8,296 nt of DNA from Desulfobacteraceae bacterium (GCA_030619585.1 JAUXBD010000035.1:1-8296), one strand, 5' to 3'; positions 1 to 6,320 are shown, counted from the first letter of the stretch. A program made the numbers and translations. The notes: generated by a model from the letters alone, not told the origin.

Positions 1-71
1 ACTTATATTCCTGCATATCATGATGATTTTACACATAATTATATCTTTTTTTAAATGGAACTTCAGATTAG

Positions 72-85
72 AAGATAGCTATCTT
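72..85. repeat. Perfect 14-bp palindrome upstream of the small zinc-ribbon gene
   Basis: AAGATAGCTATCTT is perfectly self-complementary and lies 73 bp before the start codon at 159, in AT-rich DNA with no other gene. Its size and symmetry would suit an operator for a dimeric regulator. It is followed by only two further T residues, so it is not a convincing terminator. I see no strong -35/-10 pair between it and the gene. The rest of 1-158 holds nothing I can identify. The regulatory role is inference. Confidence 0.3.
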
Positions 86-158
86 TTGGGTCTATATGTT
101 TTTTCAGTGCCAAAATACTATGTATTTAAACAAATGCCAACCGTTTTGAGAAGATATA

Positions 159-473
159 ATGCGGAACGTCAATATTCAGCACTGGCTTAATGAAACAAAA
201 AGCGGACCGGCAGTACCTGATCTTCGATTAAAAGTTGAAAAGATTACTGAGATCATAATATACGCCACATCATTATCCGAAACTCAAACCGATGAACCAC
301 CGACATGCAGGCGCAGACCAAAGAGGAAACCGTGTAAGGGGAATTTGATTATCAATTTTGAATATCCGGACCAGATTCACTGGATATGCCCTGCATGTCA
401 GGATGAAGGGTTTGTTACAGGGTGGGAGGGTTTAATATGGGATATGACGGATGAGCCGGATAATTTTCAATAA
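159..473 (+). CDS. Small hypothetical protein with a putative four-cysteine zinc ribbon
   Basis: This 104-residue protein has a GAGAAG ribosome binding site at 148-153, five bases before the ATG. Four cysteines form two knuckles: C50 and C59 in a basic CRRRPKRKPC segment, and C77 and C80 in a CPAC motif. The second knuckle is followed by a tryptophan-rich tail, GFVTGWEGLIWD at 84-95. The pattern C-x8-C-x17-C-x2-C suggests one zinc site. I have the impression that similar small proteins, with a CRRRP-type segment followed by CPxC and a GW-G-x-x-WD end, recur as uncharacterised proteins in many bacteria, but I cannot name a family. There is no signal peptide or membrane segment, so it is probably cytoplasmic. 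No neighbour is close enough to suggest an operon. The basic first knuckle would fit nucleic-acid binding, but that is inference. That the ORF is real is supported by the ribosome binding site and cysteine pattern; its function is unknown. Confidence 0.62.
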   Translation: MRNVNIQHWLNETKSGPAVPDLRLKVEKITEIIIYATSLSETQTDEPPTCRRRPKRKPCKGNLIINFEYPDQIHWICPACQDEGFVTGWEGLIWDMTDEPDNFQ

Positions 474-600
474 AATGACCGGATGTAAATTTAAGCTGAT
501 TTAGAGACCAATATATGAAGAATTCAATTAATACAGACCTCGAAACTCATTCTTAAAATGAGTCAATTTTTTGGACACTATCTACACTTTATAGGCGATA

Positions 601-640
601 AATTGAGGAATTGAAGAATTTAGGAATTTAGGGATTAAAG
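601..640 (+). repeat. Left array of degenerate 8-bp repeats (RATTKAGG-like)
   Basis: Successive units at 601-608, 609-616, 617-624, 625-632 and 633-640 read AATTGAGG, AATTGAAG, AATTTAGG, AATTTAGG and GATTAAAG. The 8-base register is kept for five units. The same unit type recurs in inverted orientation at 673-713, so the two arrays can fold into an AT-rich stem with a loop of about 32 bases. Confidence 0.6.
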
Positions 641-672
641 GATAAAATCAAAAAATTAAGATAGATAGAATT

Positions 673-713
673 CCATCAATTCCTAAATCCCTCAATCCCC
701 TAATTCGTAAATT
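673..713 (-). repeat. Right array of the same 8-bp repeat, inverted
   Basis: Read on the - strand from 713 down to 673, the units are AATTTACG, AATTAGGG, GATTGAGG, GATTTAGG and a 9-base AATTGATGG. They are the same degenerate unit as the array at 601-640 but face it. Together the arrays make up the core of element A. Confidence 0.6.
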
Positions 714-814
714 TGACTTGTGTCCAATTTTTATGTAATTTTGTGGTATTTTAGATGGTTATAGCCATTTTCCCATAATGAATTACGAGGTCTGTATATA
801 TAGATTTCTGAACA

Positions 815-844
815 GGGAGGGGCAAAGAGCCCCCCCCCTTTTTT
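815..844 (+). terminator. Rho-independent terminator-like hairpin between elements A and B
   Basis: A GC-rich stem, GGGAGGGGC (815-823) against GCCCCCCCCC (829-838), closes a five-base AAAGA loop with one mismatch and is followed directly by six T residues (839-844). The sequence has the shape of an intrinsic terminator on the + strand. It lies more than 340 bp after the stop of the small zinc-ribbon gene, so it would stop read-through across element A rather than act as an immediate gene terminator. The C/T tract can alternatively pair with A6 and G5 at 860-873, a competing fold. Confidence 0.5.
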
Positions 845-887
845 ACATTTGTAACCTCTAAAAAAGTTGGGGGTATATACTGAGCCC

Positions 888-1099
888 GGATCGTCCGCTG
901 ATAATAAAATTTGAAAATATCTGAAACTCGCATGCAAGCGTATCTAAAGAAAAAATAGATGCGATAGTTATAAGTGCTTGATACTTTATGCGCAAAGCGC
1001 GTTTAAAATGACGGTGTTCATCACTCTCAGTTTTTTCTTTAGATACGCTAACACGCTCAAACAGTCAGAGATTTTCAATTTTATTTTCAGCGGTCGTCC
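888..1099. repeat. Element B: 212-bp palindrome with arms of about 68 bp
   Basis: The arms 888-955 and 1031-1099 are inverted copies. The innermost 19 bases (937-955 and 1031-1049) are perfectly complementary. The rest aligns with scattered mismatches and a few single-base gaps, including the outer CCGCTGA-type block near 895-901 and its partner TCAGCGG near 1087-1093. The 75-base loop (956-1030) contains a small perfect hairpin, GCGC-AAA-GCGC, at 990-1000. No transposase or ORF is carried. It could be a MITE, a folded repeat of the large REP/BIME kind, or a structured RNA; the sequence alone does not decide. Its right end is 51 bp before the SDR start codon, so it could influence that gene's transcription. 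Confidence 0.6.
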
Positions 1100-1150
1100 C
1101 TAGTTATTGAGAAGTTATCTATATTTTAACAACCGTCAAAAGGAAAAACT

Positions 1151-2920
1151 ATGAAAGTATTATTAACCGGTGCCTTTGGTAATCTCGGGGTTGCAACAAT
1201 CAATGAGCTTCTCCGTCAGGGTCATAAGGTTCGCTGTTTTGATATCCCATCAAAAGCAAATAAAAAAAAGGCGGTTCAATTTGCAGGAAAAATAGAAACA
1301 ATCTGGGGTGATATTCGAGATCCGGCACTTGTTAAGCAAGCGGTTGCAGAACAGGAGGCGGTGATCCACAACGCCGCGGTGCTTCCGCCTGTCACCGAAA
1401 GAAAAAAGGAGATGGCCCGGGCGATAAATGTGGATGGCACCCGTTATATTGTTGAGGCGGCTGAAGAATCTCCAACCCTTCCTCTTGTTGTATATTCATC
1501 TTCTGTCACGGTTCACGGACCTGGCGATAACAGGGAGCCGCCGGTGTCTTCCAAAGATCCTCTCAACCCTACTGACCAGTATTCGACCCACAAGGTTGAA
1601 TGTGAAAAAATATTAGAAGAATCGAAACTTTCGTGGGTTGTTTTACGTATCGGTGTTGCCCTGGACCCAAATGCAAGGGATGCGGACAAAGATTCTTTCA
1701 GCACTCTTTTTGACGTTTCTCCAGATACCAGACTTGAGTATGTTCATCCCCTTGATGTTGCCCGGGCCCAGGTGAACGCTCTTTCATGCCCGGAAGTGAA
1801 GGGCCGGGTGCTTTTAATCGGCGGGGGCAGAGCATGCCGGATTACTTACCGGGAGTTGTTCAAGGCCATATTCGACGCCATTGGTATAGGCATGCTGCCC
1901 AGGGCAGCATTTGGAACAGACACATTCTACACAGACTGGATGGATACCAAAGAGAGCCAGGAGCACTTGAAGTACCAGTTTCTCACATTTGAAGATTATC
2001 GCAGAGACTTAATACACAGCATGCGATTTATACGATGGGCTGTTTTCCCGGTTCGACCCATAGTGCGTGGTATCATCTCCGGGTTTTCAGAGCCCTGGAA
2101 GACGCGTCATTTTAAAAATAGGGTTGCAGTGGTAACAGGGGCGGCGGGCGGACTCGGAAGAGCCATCAGTGTGTGTCTTGCAAAAAAAGGATGCGACCTT
2201 GCCTTAGCAGACATAAACCAGGAGGAACTGAACAATACAGCAGAGCTTGTGCGCTCAAATGGCCGTAAGGCATCTATTCATCTTATAGATGTTTCAGACA
2301 AAAAGCAGATGGCCATGTTTCCGGAAGCAGTGATCAAAGAGCATGGTCATGTTCACATCCTTGTGAACAATGCCGGCGTAACCTACTTCGGAACAATAGA
2401 AGAGCAGCCGGTTGAAGACCTGGAATGGATAGTGGGAATAAATTTATGGGGAGTTGTTTTTGGCTGTAAGTATTTCCTTCCTTTTCTTCAAAAAGAGGAT
2501 GAATCTCACATTGTCAATCTTTCAAGCATGACCGGTTTTCTTGGACTTCCAATTCAAGGGGCATACAGTGCCACAAAATCGGCCATACGCGCTTTTAGCG
2601 AATCCCTATGGGCAGAGCTGTCACCCACTTCTGTGGGTGTGACAGTTGTTCAGCCAGGGGGGATTCGTACCGGTCTTTTGAAAACATCACGGGGCTCCGA
2701 AGATGCGCCGGACAAAAAGAGGCTCATCAAAATCATTGACCGTTTTGCCATATCCCCTGAACGAGCAGCTAAAAAGATAGTACGTGCAATTGAAAAAAAG
2801 AAGATGCGGCTTCTGCTCTGTCCGGAGTCCTATATTTTGGAATGGGCCAAACGTCTTTTTCCTGTGAAGATCCACTCTGTATTTGCATGGTATTTTCGGG
2901 TTTTCAGGAAGAAGTCCTGA
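1151..2920 (+). CDS. Bifunctional-looking fusion of two short-chain dehydrogenase/reductase (SDR) domains
   Basis: This 589-residue protein joins two Rossmann enzymes. The N-terminal half (about 1-285) looks like an extended SDR of the NAD-dependent epimerase/dehydratase type: GAFGNLG at 7-13, acidic D31 at the end of the second strand, S116-S118 and YSTHK at 144-148. Residues 286-320 form a linker. The C-terminal half (about 322-589) is a classical SDR: TGAAGGLG at 329-336, D354, NNAG at 406-409, N431, S458/S459 and YSATK at 472-476, with PGG at 502-504. Both Ser-Tyr-Lys sets appear complete, and the acidic residue after each second strand suggests NAD(H) preference. Each half would normally be a separate protein of about 250-320 residues. 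An AGGA at 1141-1144, six bases before the ATG, supports the start. No signal peptide is seen. The C-terminal tail is basic and aromatic and might touch membranes. Substrates are unknown; sugar, lipid or steroid-like ketones/alcohols are possible. Next gene: 123 bp downstream, same strand. Confidence 0.9.
   Translation: MKVLLTGAFGNLGVATINELLRQGHKVRCFDIPSKANKKKAVQFAGKIETIWGDIRDPALVKQAVAEQEAVIHNAAVLPPVTERKKEMARAINVDGTRYIVEAAEESPTLPLVVYSSSVTVHGPGDNREPPVSSKDPLNPTDQYSTHKVECEKILEESKLSWVVLRIGVALDPNARDADKDSFSTLFDVSPDTRLEYVHPLDVARAQVNALSCPEVKGRVLLIGGGRACRITYRELFKAIFDAIGIGMLPRAAFGTDTFYTDWMDTKESQEHLKYQFLTFEDYRRDLIHSMRFIRWAVFPVRPIVRGIISGFSEPWKTRHFKNRVAVVTGAAGGLGRAISVCLAKKGCDLALADINQEELNNTAELVRSNGRKASIHLIDVSDKKQMAMFPEAVIKEHGHVHILVNNAGVTYFGTIEEQPVEDLEWIVGINLWGVVFGCKYFLPFLQKEDESHIVNLSSMTGFLGLPIQGAYSATKSAIRAFSESLWAELSPTSVGVTVVQPGGIRTGLLKTSRGSEDAPDKKRLIKIIDRFAISPERAAKKIVRAIEKKKMRLLLCPESYILEWAKRLFPVKIHSVFAWYFRVFRKKS
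2904..2920 (+). terminator. Weak hairpin over the SDR stop codon
   Basis: TCAGGA and TCCTGA form a perfect six-base stem around an AGAAG loop, ending on the TGA stop. Only three T residues follow, so termination would be weak at best. It is also explained by the coding sequence by chance. Confidence 0.2.
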
Positions 2921-2934
2921 TTTACATCCCTGAC

Positions 2935-2963
2935 TTGTCACCTTAAAGTTTTTCCTATATTAA
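2935..2963 (+). promoter_or_regulatory. Candidate sigma-70 promoter for the CBS/PAS regulator gene
   Basis: TTGTCA (2935-2940; five of six to TTGACA) is followed after 17 bases by TATTAA (2958-2963; four of six to TATAAT), in the 123-bp gap ahead of the regulator gene. This would give a leader of about 75 bases. The region is AT-rich, so chance matches are likely, and other -10-like hexamers lie nearby (TATAAA at 2967-2972). It suggests, but does not show, that the regulator can be transcribed independently of the SDR gene. Confidence 0.3.
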
Positions 2964-3043
2964 TTATATAAAATCGTTATTGAACATCAAAAAGCCCTAA
3001 GCTCCATGATATTGGCGCAAAATTAAGGAGTGCAGAGGAGATA

Positions 3044-5194
3044 ATGAAAAGTATCTTTGTTAAAGATATCATGATCCGCTCTTTTAAAACTGTAAGTCCC
3101 GACGATGCATTAAGCAAAGTGGCCAGGCTGCTCCGTCAGATCAAGCTTGACGGACTTCCGGTTACAGGCCCCGATGGTGGTTTGATCGGAATCATGACAA
3201 AAGCTAATTTCTATGATGCAATTGCCGATGGTTTGCTGCCTGATACACCCATCAAAGATCTTTATACAAAAAAAGTTGCATCAGCCCATGAGACAGATAA
3301 TGCCGCCTATTCGGAGATGGCAAAACAGGTGAGTACAAGTACTGTGAGCAGTGCCGTGGTGTTGAATGAAAAGGAAGAGATTGTGGGGATGTTTACCAAG
3401 GCCAGCTGGATTACAGCCATGCTCAATGAGGAGGCATATGTTAACGACCAGTTGATGGCCATGCTGCACAACATGCATAACGGACTTATTGCAGTGAGTC
3501 TTGAAGGCCATGTCAACAGCCTTAACCGTGCTGCGGAAAAAATTCTTAATACAACAGCGAAAGAATCTGTCGGCAAACCCGTTGGCCGTCTACTTTCCGG
3601 ACTTGATCTGGAAAATGTTCTGCGGAAAGGGGATTCATCCATTGGTATCAAACACAGCCAGGGTGACCTTAGTCTTCTTTGCAATATCAATCCGATAATT
3701 GTTCACGACAAAATAACCGGAGCCAATATTGTCTTTCAGGATCTTACAGACTTAAACCGCCTCGTGTCGGAGCTGGAGAGTGTTACAGAGCACTATGAAA
3801 CCCTCCAGTCTGTTATGGATATCGCATATGACGGAATAATCGTTGTTGATGAGGGTAGCCGAATCTCCATGATCAATAAGGCTGCGGCACAATTCTTCCG
3901 AAAACGTGAAGAGGATATTGTAGGAAGGCCGGCCGAAGATGTGATTGAGAATACAAGGTTGAACAAGGTCGTGAAAAGCGGAGTGCCTGAGATAAACGAA
4001 CTGCAGTTTATAGGGGGAACCCCATACGTTGTTTCCAGCCAGCCTATTTTTCGAAAAGGACAGATCATAGGAGCTGTGGGCAAGATAATGTTTCGTAATC
4101 TGGCGGAAATACAAGATATGGCAGATAAGCTGGCAAACATAGACCAGCAGCTTGCCTATTATAAAAGCAGGGCGTCCATGCCAAATGATGATATTATCAG
4201 TTTTGATCAGATAGTTACAGCTGATCCTGCATTTAAACAGATAAAAGAGGATGCGGAAATTGCTGCCAAGGGGACATCCACCATCCTGATCACAGGAAAA
4301 AGTGGAACCGGTAAAGAGCTTGTGGCCCAGTCCATACATAACGCGAGCATCCGCAGCCAAGGGCCGCTTGTAAAGGTGAACTGCGTAGCTATTCCCGAAG
4401 CCCTTTTGGAGTCGGAGTTTTTCGGTTATGCTCCAGGGGCTTTTACAGGGGCAAGCAGGCGCGGCAGTAAGGGCAAGCTGGCGGCAGCGGATGGCGGCAC
4501 TTTTTTTTTAGATGAGATAGGAGATATGCCTTTTTTCCTTCAGGGTAAACTGCTGAGGGTCCTTCAGGACAACTGCTTTGAGCCAGTTGGGTCAAACAAA
4601 TCGGTTTATGTGAATGTCAGGTTTATTGCAGCCACAAATCATGATTTGAAAGCACTGGTACAAAAGGGGCTGTTCAGGCCGGACCTTTACTACCGGTTGA
4701 ATGTAATACATTTTTCGATTCCGCCGTTAAAAGAGAGGCGGCATGATATAATCCTGCTGGTGCATACCTTTCTTGATAAGTACAACCGAATCTTCGGCAC
4801 AAATATAAAAGGAACCACAAGCCAGGTCCAAAGCGCATTTCTTGAGCATGAGTGGCCGGGAAACGTTCGTGAACTTGAAAATGTTATTGAAAGGGCGATC
4901 AATTTTGCACGGGGAGAGAAAATAGAGATAAAGGACCTGCCCCTCTATTTAAGGGAGGGCAAACATGATGAAATCGCTTTGCGGGAGCAAACCGTTACCG
5001 GGCCTTTGGGAAACAATGATCCAATACGGTATCAAAACCCGCAGATACTGCGCACAAGCCGTGAAAACCATGAAAGACAGTCCATTGTGGCGGCCCTTGA
5101 CCAGTCCAAGGGCAACAAGGCCGCTGCCGCCAGAACCCTGGGCATAAGCAGGTCCTGGCTATATGAAAAGATGGCCAAGCTTAGTATTAAGTGA
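3044..5194 (+). CDS. Sigma-54-dependent transcriptional activator with CBS pair, two PAS domains, AAA+ and Fis-type HTH
   Basis: The 716-residue protein is a bacterial enhancer-binding protein. In order it has CBS motifs at about 7-60 and 69-126, PAS domains at about 137-235 and 252-350, a short coiled linker, an AAA+ sigma-54 interaction domain at about 385-625 and a Fis-type helix-turn-helix at about 677-713. In the AAA+ domain I see Walker A GKSGTGKE (418-425), the sigma-54-contacting GAFTGA loop (465-470), Walker B GGTFFLDEIGD (484-494), FRPDLYYRL with candidate arginine fingers R545/R551, and WPGNVREL (604-611). It should therefore be an active ATPase that opens sigma-54 promoters. There is no receiver domain, so input is probably a ligand: CBS pairs often bind adenine nucleotides or S-adenosylmethionine, and PAS domains bind small molecules, haem or flavin. 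GAGGAG at 3035-3040 sits close (three bases) to the ATG, with AAGGAG at 3025-3030 as a second purine block. The domain order resembles clostridial regulators such as PrdR. Targets are unknown. Confidence 0.93.
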   Translation: MKSIFVKDIMIRSFKTVSPDDALSKVARLLRQIKLDGLPVTGPDGGLIGIMTKANFYDAIADGLLPDTPIKDLYTKKVASAHETDNAAYSEMAKQVSTSTVSSAVVLNEKEEIVGMFTKASWITAMLNEEAYVNDQLMAMLHNMHNGLIAVSLEGHVNSLNRAAEKILNTTAKESVGKPVGRLLSGLDLENVLRKGDSSIGIKHSQGDLSLLCNINPIIVHDKITGANIVFQDLTDLNRLVSELESVTEHYETLQSVMDIAYDGIIVVDEGSRISMINKAAAQFFRKREEDIVGRPAEDVIENTRLNKVVKSGVPEINELQFIGGTPYVVSSQPIFRKGQIIGAVGKIMFRNLAEIQDMADKLANIDQQLAYYKSRASMPNDDIISFDQIVTADPAFKQIKEDAEIAAKGTSTILITGKSGTGKELVAQSIHNASIRSQGPLVKVNCVAIPEALLESEFFGYAPGAFTGASRRGSKGKLAAADGGTFFLDEIGDMPFFLQGKLLRVLQDNCFEPVGSNKSVYVNVRFIAATNHDLKALVQKGLFRPDLYYRLNVIHFSIPPLKERRHDIILLVHTFLDKYNRIFGTNIKGTTSQVQSAFLEHEWPGNVRELENVIERAINFARGEKIEIKDLPLYLREGKHDEIALREQTVTGPLGNNDPIRYQNPQILRTSRENHERQSIVAALDQSKGNKAAAARTLGISRSWLYEKMAKLSIK

Positions 5195-5207
5195 CCCTCA
5201 AAAATTT

Positions 5208-6320
5208 TTATAAAAAAAGTGTCTTGCCGTGCTCAATGTCTTTCAGGCTATCTAAAAGACCCTGTTTTGAAAGCTCTGTTCGGATTTGAAGGTGTGGAAA
5301 ATGTACAGGTTCTTCACCCAGGCGAAATGTTCCCCAGTGCACCACCATAAGGTTCTTTGCCCTGAGTGCTTTAAATGCCCTTACTGTTTCAGCAGGATTC
5401 ATGTGGCTTTGAGCCATGAACCACCCGGGCTCATATGCGCCTAAATTGAAAATCGCAAGGTCGATATCAAACTCTTTTCCCAACTCTTCAAATCCGTCAA
5501 AATAGCCTGTATCTCCTGCAATAAAAACATTAACGCCGCTTGCGGTTTTTATAAGAAAAGAACCCCACAAAGAGCGGTTGGGTCCAACCAGAGGGTTTCT
5601 CATGGTCCAGTGGTTGCAGGGGATAAGGGTGATCTCCATGTTATTTTCAGAAAACGCATCAAACCAGTCAAGTTTTGTCCTGTTGTTCATATTCATATCT
5701 TTAAAAACCCCATCATGTCCAAGGGGGGTTATGATGCTTGTGTCCCTGTCAATGCATGCAAGTGATTGTTTGTCCAGGTGGTCATAGTGGCCGTGTGTGA
5801 TAAGGAGATGGTCAGGCTTTGGCATATCTTTGATGTCGGAAGTTATTGGTGTATAGTCTTTGAAAACACCGCCAAGTCCGAAAAAAATCGGATCAACCAG
5901 GATGTATTTGTCAATGTCTTTTATCATCACGCAGGCATGTTTAATAAATGTAATGGAAAGCCCTTTATGTTGACTTACCGGATTCCAGTCAATGGATACA
6001 GGGATTATTTTCTCCTCTTGGTAGGATTTTTTGAACCGGTTTTTTTGAAGCATCCACTTAATAGATCTCCAGAAGCTCCATGGCCTTATATTTGTAAAAG
6101 GATTTAGAAAACGTCTTTTCCCGTGATGTAATTTGTCCCGTGAAATTTTCTTCAGCGTTATTCCCGTTTCCGGTGCATAAATAAGCCGGCTTTTGTTTGA
6201 TGCATCAGATGTGTCTGATGCAAAGGATCTGTTTAAAAAGAAAGTATGCGGCAAAAGGGCTACAATTGCGAATGATTTAAATCCGGAAGCAAGCTTTTCA
6301 ATAAAAGAGCGGCGTGTCAT
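5208..6320 (-). CDS. Tat-exported metallo-beta-lactamase-fold hydrolase, NAPE-PLD-like
   Basis: This 370-residue protein starts with a twin-arginine signal: TRRSFIEK at 2-9, a hydrophobic stretch to about residue 29 and a plausible S-F-A cleavage site after A34. It should be exported folded to the periplasm. The body carries the metal ligands of the MBL fold: HGHYDHLD at 176-183, H237 in PCNHW, D270 in AGDTGY and H328 in VVHWG. The NLGAYEP segment (292-298), HMNP (306-309) and the HWGTF-RL-EP tail match the group that includes N-acyl-phosphatidylethanolamine phospholipase D and related UlaG-like hydrolases. The RRFLNPF segment near 69-75 also fits that group. Phospholipid or another phosphoester is a reasonable substrate guess, not shown. 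Reading backwards in frame, a stop is met 13 codons upstream with no other start, so the ATG is fixed, yet no Shine-Dalgarno sequence precedes it. It lies 48 bp after the hybrid kinase gene, probably co-transcribed, and converges on the sigma-54 regulator with 13 bp between stops. Confidence 0.9.
   Translation of the reverse strand: MTRRSFIEKLASGFKSFAIVALLPHTFFLNRSFASDTSDASNKSRLIYAPETGITLKKISRDKLHHGKRRFLNPFTNIRPWSFWRSIKWMLQKNRFKKSYQEEKIIPVSIDWNPVSQHKGLSITFIKHACVMIKDIDKYILVDPIFFGLGGVFKDYTPITSDIKDMPKPDHLLITHGHYDHLDKQSLACIDRDTSIITPLGHDGVFKDMNMNNRTKLDWFDAFSENNMEITLIPCNHWTMRNPLVGPNRSLWGSFLIKTASGVNVFIAGDTGYFDGFEELGKEFDIDLAIFNLGAYEPGWFMAQSHMNPAETVRAFKALRAKNLMVVHWGTFRLGEEPVHFPHLQIRTELSKQGLLDSLKDIEHGKTLFL

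Larger units (their letters stand above)
531..797. repeat. Element A: MITE-like palindrome with 21-bp terminal inverted repeats
   Basis: The ends 531-551 and 777-797 are inverted copies with two mismatches in 21 bases. The outermost 12 (ATACAGACCTCG and its complement) match perfectly. If the repeat is trimmed to CAGACCTCG (534-542 and 786-794), both ends are flanked by TA (532-533 and 795-796), the target dinucleotide duplicated by IS630/mariner-type transposases. Nested inside are an 8-bp inverted pair, TTGGACAC at 571-578 and its complement at 720-727, and inverted arrays of an 8-bp repeat. The size (about 260 bp), TIRs and lack of coding capacity fit a miniature inverted-repeat transposable element. 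Mobility and family assignment are inference, since only one copy is visible here. Confidence 0.5.
474..1150. other. Gene-poor 677-bp spacer holding two large palindromic elements
   Basis: No convincing protein-coding gene lies here. The only longer ORFs (about 60-70 codons on the - strand, roughly 731-937) overlap the ends of both palindromes and have no recognisable domain. The stretch is organised as element A (531-797), a terminator-like hairpin (815-844), element B (888-1099), then about 50 bp of AT-rich leader before the SDR gene. Both elements look like non-autonomous insertions: there is inverted terminal sequence but no transposase gene. Confidence 0.6.

Noticed and set aside
731..937. 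Two overlapping - strand ORFs of 60-68 codons
   Set aside because: They span the ends of both palindromic elements and the C/T tract, have no domain or plausible ribosome binding site, and are best explained as chance.
531..1099. CRISPR array or complete insertion sequence in the spacer
   Set aside because: The repeats are inverted or only 8 bp long, spacers of constant length are absent, and there is no transposase or cas gene.
1049..1103. Integron attC-like TAACACGCTCAA sequence
   Set aside because: There is a superficial likeness to an attC core, but no matching GTTRRRY partner at the right distance, no cassette and no integrase; it is part of the arm of element B.
3012..3026. Sigma-54-like TTGGCGC-N4-TTAA ahead of the regulator gene
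   Set aside because: The -24 half and the TT fit, but the critical GC of the -12 element is AA, and the transcript would begin inside or next to the ribosome binding site.
3752..4360. 202-codon antisense ORF within the regulator gene
   Set aside because: It lies wholly opposite a clear PAS/AAA+ coding region and its translation shows no domain features.
5195..5220. Shared terminator between the convergent regulator and hydrolase genes
   Set aside because: The 13-bp gap is AT-rich with T and A runs but has no GC stem on either strand, so I cannot support an intrinsic terminator.
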